Assembly (NCBI GenBank): GCA_910585335.1
Contig: CAJUCU010000030.1
Span: forward strand, 1-9,452
Direction: 5' to 3'
DNA from: an uncultured Bacilli bacterium
Lineage (GTDB): Bacteria > Bacillota_I > Bacilli_A > RF39 > UBA660
Length of the DNA stretch: 9,452 bases
Shown one piece after another: positions 6,321 through 9,452 of this stretch. Made by a program: the position numbers and the translations under genes. Numbering within the stretch: position 1 is the stretch's first letter; every line of letters begins with the position of its first letter. Under the pieces are notes generated by a model. It was not told where the DNA came from. It made no database searches and saw nothing but the letters and a program-made list of their open reading frames with translations.

Positions 6321-7230
6321 ATGAAGAAAACAGTTTCCGTAAAAAATACAATTGGAATTAGAGAATATATGAATTATTATTTAGAAGTTCCTTATTTAAA
6401 TGATGAAGGACTATCTAGAAGAAAAAGGGTATCCTGTTCCGCGTTCTATTGCGTTTTCTAAGATTGCTACGGAAGATGTAGTAAGAGGAAATTATTTATT
6501 AGTAAGAGAAGAGACTAAAAAAGTCAAAGTTCTAAAGATTCTTTTAAAAAAGCCCGCATCTTGGCATATCAAAATCCACTTCGAGAGAATTTGAATTTTT
6601 TACTTACTAATGAAAATTTGACGAATGAGGGAGTACAGGTAAAGGTTTATTCTAAAACGGATGCTTTATACTATAATAGAAAAGGGTGATATAGTGGGTG
6701 TTTATAGAAAAAAATTAACAGATTTAGAAAATTATTATTTAATTGGACTTTTACATTCTTGTAACTATATGACAGATCTAGAAAAAGTTCAAAAGGAATT
6801 ATCCAAGAGATTAGATACTAAAAGTTGTTTGCAGTTATTATTGATGTGGAAGGAGGCCAAGAATCAAAACCTGAAAAATATCTTAGAGGAAAAATTAGCA
6901 GTAAAGTATCGTGATTTTGATGGATGTTATGAAATGCTTCCGAATATAGCAAAAAAGTATTTTCAGGATGTAGAATCTTTAGATGCGATTGCTACTTTGA
7001 CTTATGCGAAATGTGAGGAAATTAATCAGCAAGCGCTATTTAAGTATGCTGAAGTTATGGAAGTATATTTGGATATGATGCCATCTGTTGCTAAAAATAA
7101 AGATGGTGATTCGAATTGTTATAATAAAATTGTTTCTTTTTAAGCTCATAAAAATGATACATCCCAGAAAGAGCAGCCGGAACAAACAAAAATTTATCGT
7201 ATAAAAGATTGGAAAGCGAGGAGAAAATAA
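6321..7230 (+). pseudogene. decayed gene of unknown function between the T-box and thrS
   Basis: The ATG at 6321 has a good ribosome binding site (AAAGGAG, 6306-6312), but the reading frame is broken. Protein-like sequence runs in one frame to about 6405, continues at +1 to about 6516, returns to the first frame after an A6 run (6517-6522) until TGA 6687-6689, then resumes at +1 (VYRKKLTDLENYYLIGLLHS...) to TAA 7141-7143. Beyond that stop the same frame stays open (ending IYRIKDWKARRK) to TAA 7228-7230, one base before thrS. Stitched together it would encode about 300 residues, mostly helical and charged in the second half. The longest fragment (ATG 6661) has no ribosome binding site, so it is probably not an independent gene. 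A weak AAAGGG 7 nt before GTG 6694 could allow residual translation. I do not recognise the family. Its place matches ytxC in the Bacillus dnaI-ytxC-thrS order, but I cannot claim similarity. Confidence 0.8.
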
Positions 7231-7231
7231 T

Positions 7232-9010
7232 ATGATAAAAATTACAGAAGATGAAAGATTAAGCGTTTTAAATCACTCTTGTGCTCATTTGCTTGCCCAA
7301 GCAGTGAAACATTTATATCCACACGCCATGTTTTGGGTAGGTCCTGTAATAGAAGAGGGATTTTATTATGATATCGACCTAGGGGATGATGTTATTAAAG
7401 AAGAAGAGTTGGCAAAAATCGAAAAGGAAATGAAGAAAATCGCCAAAGATGGTAAGAGAATCATTCGTGAGGAATTGAGTAAAAAAGAGGCTTTGGAAAA
7501 ATTTAAAAATGATCCATATAAAATAGATTTAATTGAGCGAATGAATGAGGAAGAACAAGTGATTTCTTGTTATAGCCAAGGGGATTTTACTGATCTTTGT
7601 CGTGGTCCTCATGTAGACAGTGTAAAGGAATTAAAGTATTTCCGTTTATTGAAAGTAAGTGGTGCTTATTGGAAAGCAGATGCATCTAATAAGATGTTAC
7701 AACGAATTTATGGTGTGTGCTATGAAACAGAAGAGGATTTAGAAAATCATTTAAAAATGTTGGAAGAAGCAGCACAAAGAGACCACCGTAAAATAGGACG
7801 CGAACAAGAATTATTTATGACACATCAATTAGTAGGTTCAGGAATGCCTTTATGGTTACCAAATGGTGCTATTATTCGTAAAGAGTTAGAAAATTATATC
7901 TATCAGAAAGAACAATCTCTTGGATATCATCATGTTTATACTCCATGTGTTGGAACGGTAGATTTATATAAAACATCAGGACATTGGGATCATTATCAAG
8001 AAAATATGTTTCCAATGATGAAAGTGGATGAAGAAGAGTTTGTTCTTCGACCTATGAACTGTCCACATCACATGTTAGTTTATAAAAATAAAATGCATTC
8101 TTATCGTGATCTTCCTATTCGTATTGGTGAGTTTGCTACTGACTTTAGATATGAAGCGAGTGGAGCGGTGAAAGGCTTAGAACGTGTTAGATGCATGTGT
8201 CAAAACGATGCCCATTTATTTGTGACACCAGATCAAATTGGGGAAGAATTTAAGAAAGTAGTTAATTTAATCTTGGATGTTTATCGTGATTTTGGTATTA
8301 CGGATTATAAATTTAGACTTTCCCTTCGTGATAAAGAAGATAAAGAGAAGTATTTTGATGATGATGAAATGTGGGATAAAGCTGAAAATAAATTACGTGA
8401 AGTATTGAATGACTTAAACGTTCCATATTTTGAGGCAACAGGAGAAGCTGCATTTTATGGACCTAAGTTAGATGTAGAAGTAAAACCAGCTGTAGGCCCA
8501 GATGTAACACTTTCTACTTGTCAATTAGATTTCCTTCTTCCTCGTAACTTTGAGTTATCTTATATTGATGCAAGTGGTAATAAGCAAACACCAGTTGTTT
8601 TACATCGAGCAATATTTGGAACATTTGACCGCTTTACTGCTTTTGTGATTGAAGAGACAAAAGGGATTTTCCCAACATGGTTATCCCCACTACAAGTAAA
8701 AGTAATCCCAGTTAATCCAGAGTTCCAAGGAGATTATGCTCAGAATGTTGTTTGTGAATTACAAAAGGAAGGTATTCGAGTAGAATTAGATAATCGTAAT
8801 GAAAAATTAGGGTATCGTTTGAGAGAAGCACAAACGAGTAAAGTACCATATACTTTAATACTTGGAGATAAAGAAAAAGAAGAAGGTACAGTTAGTTATC
8901 GTCTTCATGGAGAAAAAGATACAACAACAATGAAAACAGAAGACTTTGTCCAAATGTTAAAAACAGAAATTGCTACAAAAAGTTTAAGACAGAAATCAGA
9001 AAAAGAATAG
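7232..9010 (+). CDS. thrS: threonyl-tRNA synthetase, lacking the TGS domain
   Basis: The enzyme charges tRNA(Thr) with threonine and edits mis-activated serine. The 592 residues start almost directly in the N2 editing domain, with its HxxxH (H15, H19) and C123-RGP-H127 all present. The class II catalytic core follows, with zinc ligands C277 (NCPHH), H328 (NDAH) and H458 (LHR), motif 2 around FRYEASG (305-311), and motif 3 around VVLHRAIFGTFDRF. A C-terminal anticodon-binding domain starts near 482 and contains DNRNEKLGYRLREAQ. Bacillota ThrRS is usually about 640 residues because of an N-terminal TGS domain of about 60 residues. Here that domain is missing, and the sequence upstream does not encode it. 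GAGGAG (7218-7223) lies 8 nt before the ATG, which fixes the start. Expression is presumably controlled by the Thr T-box upstream, with the pseudogene between. Confidence 0.97.
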   Translation: MIKITEDERLSVLNHSCAHLLAQAVKHLYPHAMFWVGPVIEEGFYYDIDLGDDVIKEEELAKIEKEMKKIAKDGKRIIREELSKKEALEKFKNDPYKIDLIERMNEEEQVISCYSQGDFTDLCRGPHVDSVKELKYFRLLKVSGAYWKADASNKMLQRIYGVCYETEEDLENHLKMLEEAAQRDHRKIGREQELFMTHQLVGSGMPLWLPNGAIIRKELENYIYQKEQSLGYHHVYTPCVGTVDLYKTSGHWDHYQENMFPMMKVDEEEFVLRPMNCPHHMLVYKNKMHSYRDLPIRIGEFATDFRYEASGAVKGLERVRCMCQNDAHLFVTPDQIGEEFKKVVNLILDVYRDFGITDYKFRLSLRDKEDKEKYFDDDEMWDKAENKLREVLNDLNVPYFEATGEAAFYGPKLDVEVKPAVGPDVTLSTCQLDFLLPRNFELSYIDASGNKQTPVVLHRAIFGTFDRFTAFVIEETKGIFPTWLSPLQVKVIPVNPEFQGDYAQNVVCELQKEGIRVELDNRNEKLGYRLREAQTSKVPYTLILGDKEKEEGTVSYRLHGEKDTTTMKTEDFVQMLKTEIATKSLRQKSEKE

Positions 9011-9025
9011 AATAAGTGACTTGAA

Positions 9026-9061
9026 AAAAATCTATACGAAATAAAAAGCGTGTGGATTTTT
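9026..9061 (+). terminator. thrS terminator (possibly bidirectional)
   Basis: A 13-bp stem forms between AAAAATCTATACG (9026-9038) and CGTGTGGATTTTT (9049-9061), including two G-U pairs, around a 10-nt A-rich loop. The 3' arm ends in a T-tract, and the A-tract of the 5' arm would serve the other strand. It lies 15 nt after the thrS stop. Confidence 0.65.
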
Positions 9062-9065
9062 ATAT

Positions 9066-9104
9066 GTCATAAAATAGATTGTCATAAAGGTAGATATTTT
9101 ATGA
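9066..9104 (+). repeat. short tandem direct repeat with overlapping inverted repeat
   Basis: GTCATAAAATAGATT (9066-9080) is followed at once by GTCATAAAGGTAGATA (9081-9096), an imperfect tandem copy. In addition TCATAAAATA (9067-9076) is perfectly complementary to TATTTTATGA (9095-9104). The AT-rich hairpin has no T-tract after it. The function is unknown; a regulatory protein site or chance AT-rich structure are both possible. Confidence 0.5.
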
Positions 9105-9198
9105 TAGCCGAAATACTAATCTCTTTAATTTTTCAGGGTGTAATATAGATAATTTCGTTCATATGGAAATGGGAAAAATGTTTTGTTTTAATTGTATT

Positions 9199-9232
9199 AA
9201 AGTGTTGATATAAAAAGGCCAACACTTTTTTT
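9199..9232 (+). terminator. intrinsic terminator downstream of thrS
   Basis: AGTGTTG (9201-9207) pairs with CAACACT (9220-9226), extended by A-U pairs, with a 12-nt loop and a seven-T run (9226-9232). It is about 190 nt after thrS and just before the promoter of the last small ORF. It could end read-through from thrS or a short transcript starting in the 9062-9198 gap, where I see no gene. Confidence 0.75.
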
Positions 9233-9259
9233 GAAAAAAGTTGTTTTCTATGTTAGACT
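9231..9259 (+). promoter_or_regulatory. possible promoter of the small ORF
   Basis: TTGAAA (9231-9236) and TAGACT (9254-9259) are 17 nt apart with TGT before the -10 (9251-9253), the same extended -10 style as the other two promoters in this window. The -35 overlaps the end of the preceding terminator's T-tract. Confidence 0.45.
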
Positions 9260-9280
9260 AGTAATAGGGAGAGTGAGGTT

Positions 9281-9430
9281 ATGTTGAAGTATTTTAAGAA
9301 TACAGTATTGTATAATGCTTTTATTGATAAGGGAATTGGTATTGTAACAGGGTGGAAGAAGCCTAGTTTGATTTTAGAACATCTAACGGAAGAAAGCCTT
9401 AATAAAGTAAAAACGATAGAAGCAAAGTAA
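9281..9430 (+). CDS. small hypothetical protein, 49 residues
   Basis: The ORF starts at ATG 9281, 2 nt after a GAGTGAGG sequence (9271-9278) with GGGAGAG just before it, and ends at TAA 9428-9430. The product (beginning MLKYFKNTVLYNAF, then a Gly/Ile-rich GIGIVTGW, and a charged C-terminal half) resembles nothing I know. It has no clear signal peptide or full membrane segment. Support comes from the plausible promoter, the ribosome binding region and the clean stop. At 49 codons chance cannot be excluded. Confidence 0.5.
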   Translation: MLKYFKNTVLYNAFIDKGIGIVTGWKKPSLILEHLTEESLNKVKTIEAK

Positions 9431-9452
9431 AAGTGCTATCTTTGTAAGTAAA

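Noticed and set aside
6243..6461. 72-codon ORF starting inside the T-box (ATG 6243)
   Set aside because: Its first part is T-box and terminator RNA. The plausible translation start is ATG 6321 in the same frame, with AAAGGAG before it.
6661..7143. 160-codon ORF as a separate gene
   Set aside because: No ribosome binding site lies before ATG 6661, the preceding frame carries coding-like sequence into it, and its frame continues after the stop at 7141. It is treated as part of the decayed gene.
9163..9213. 16-codon ORF with a CxxC (MFCFNC)
   Set aside because: It is very short, has no ribosome binding site and runs into the terminator hairpin.

Overview
The window is about 9.4 kb of AT-rich DNA. 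Its codon use, strong AGGAGG-type ribosome binding sites, T-box leader and gene content fit a low-GC Gram-positive (Bacillota, Bacilli or a gut relative such as an RF39/Erysipelotrichia-type lineage). The placement below phylum level is inference. TGA is used as a genuine stop (end of rnpM) and Trp is encoded by TGG, so the standard bacterial code applies, not the mycoplasma code.

Layout, all on the + strand: (1) 3-230, the C-terminal tail of an Rpn-family (PD-(D/E)XK nuclease/putative transposase) gene that starts outside the window. (2) 291-5052, a translation/transcription operon: a strong extended -10 promoter, a GC-rich leader hairpin, then rimP, nusA, rnpM (ylxR), infB, an unrecognised 128-aa gene and rbfA, tightly packed and partly overlapping. 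This is the conserved Bacillota nusA-infB operon, but ylxQ is missing, an unknown gene sits where ylxP is usually found, and truB/ribF do not follow. (3) 5106-6011, dnaI, the DnaC-like helicase loader, possibly with its own promoter. (4) 6052-6300, a promoter and a complete T-box riboswitch with an ACT (Thr) specifier and a clear terminator/antiterminator pair. (5) 6321-7230, a decayed gene with three frameshifts and one in-frame stop. (6) 7232-9010, thrS, encoding a threonyl-tRNA synthetase without the N-terminal TGS domain. (7) 9011-9452, terminator hairpins, a repeat cluster and a 49-codon ORF of unknown function.

The first block couples ribosome assembly (RimP, RbfA), initiation (IF2), transcription elongation/termination (NusA) and an RNA-binding regulator (RnpM). 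The dnaI-to-thrS neighbourhood matches the dnaI-ytxC-thrS order I recall from Bacillus. The Thr T-box is not directly in front of thrS. It lies about 930 nt upstream, with the wrecked gene in between, so the riboswitch most likely still controls thrS by read-through across a pseudogene.

I see no mobile defence system, CRISPR array, rRNA or tRNA. The most unusual points are the T-box/pseudogene/thrS arrangement, the single-domain RimP, the TGS-less ThrRS, the acidic insertion in NusA and the unknown gene between infB and rbfA.
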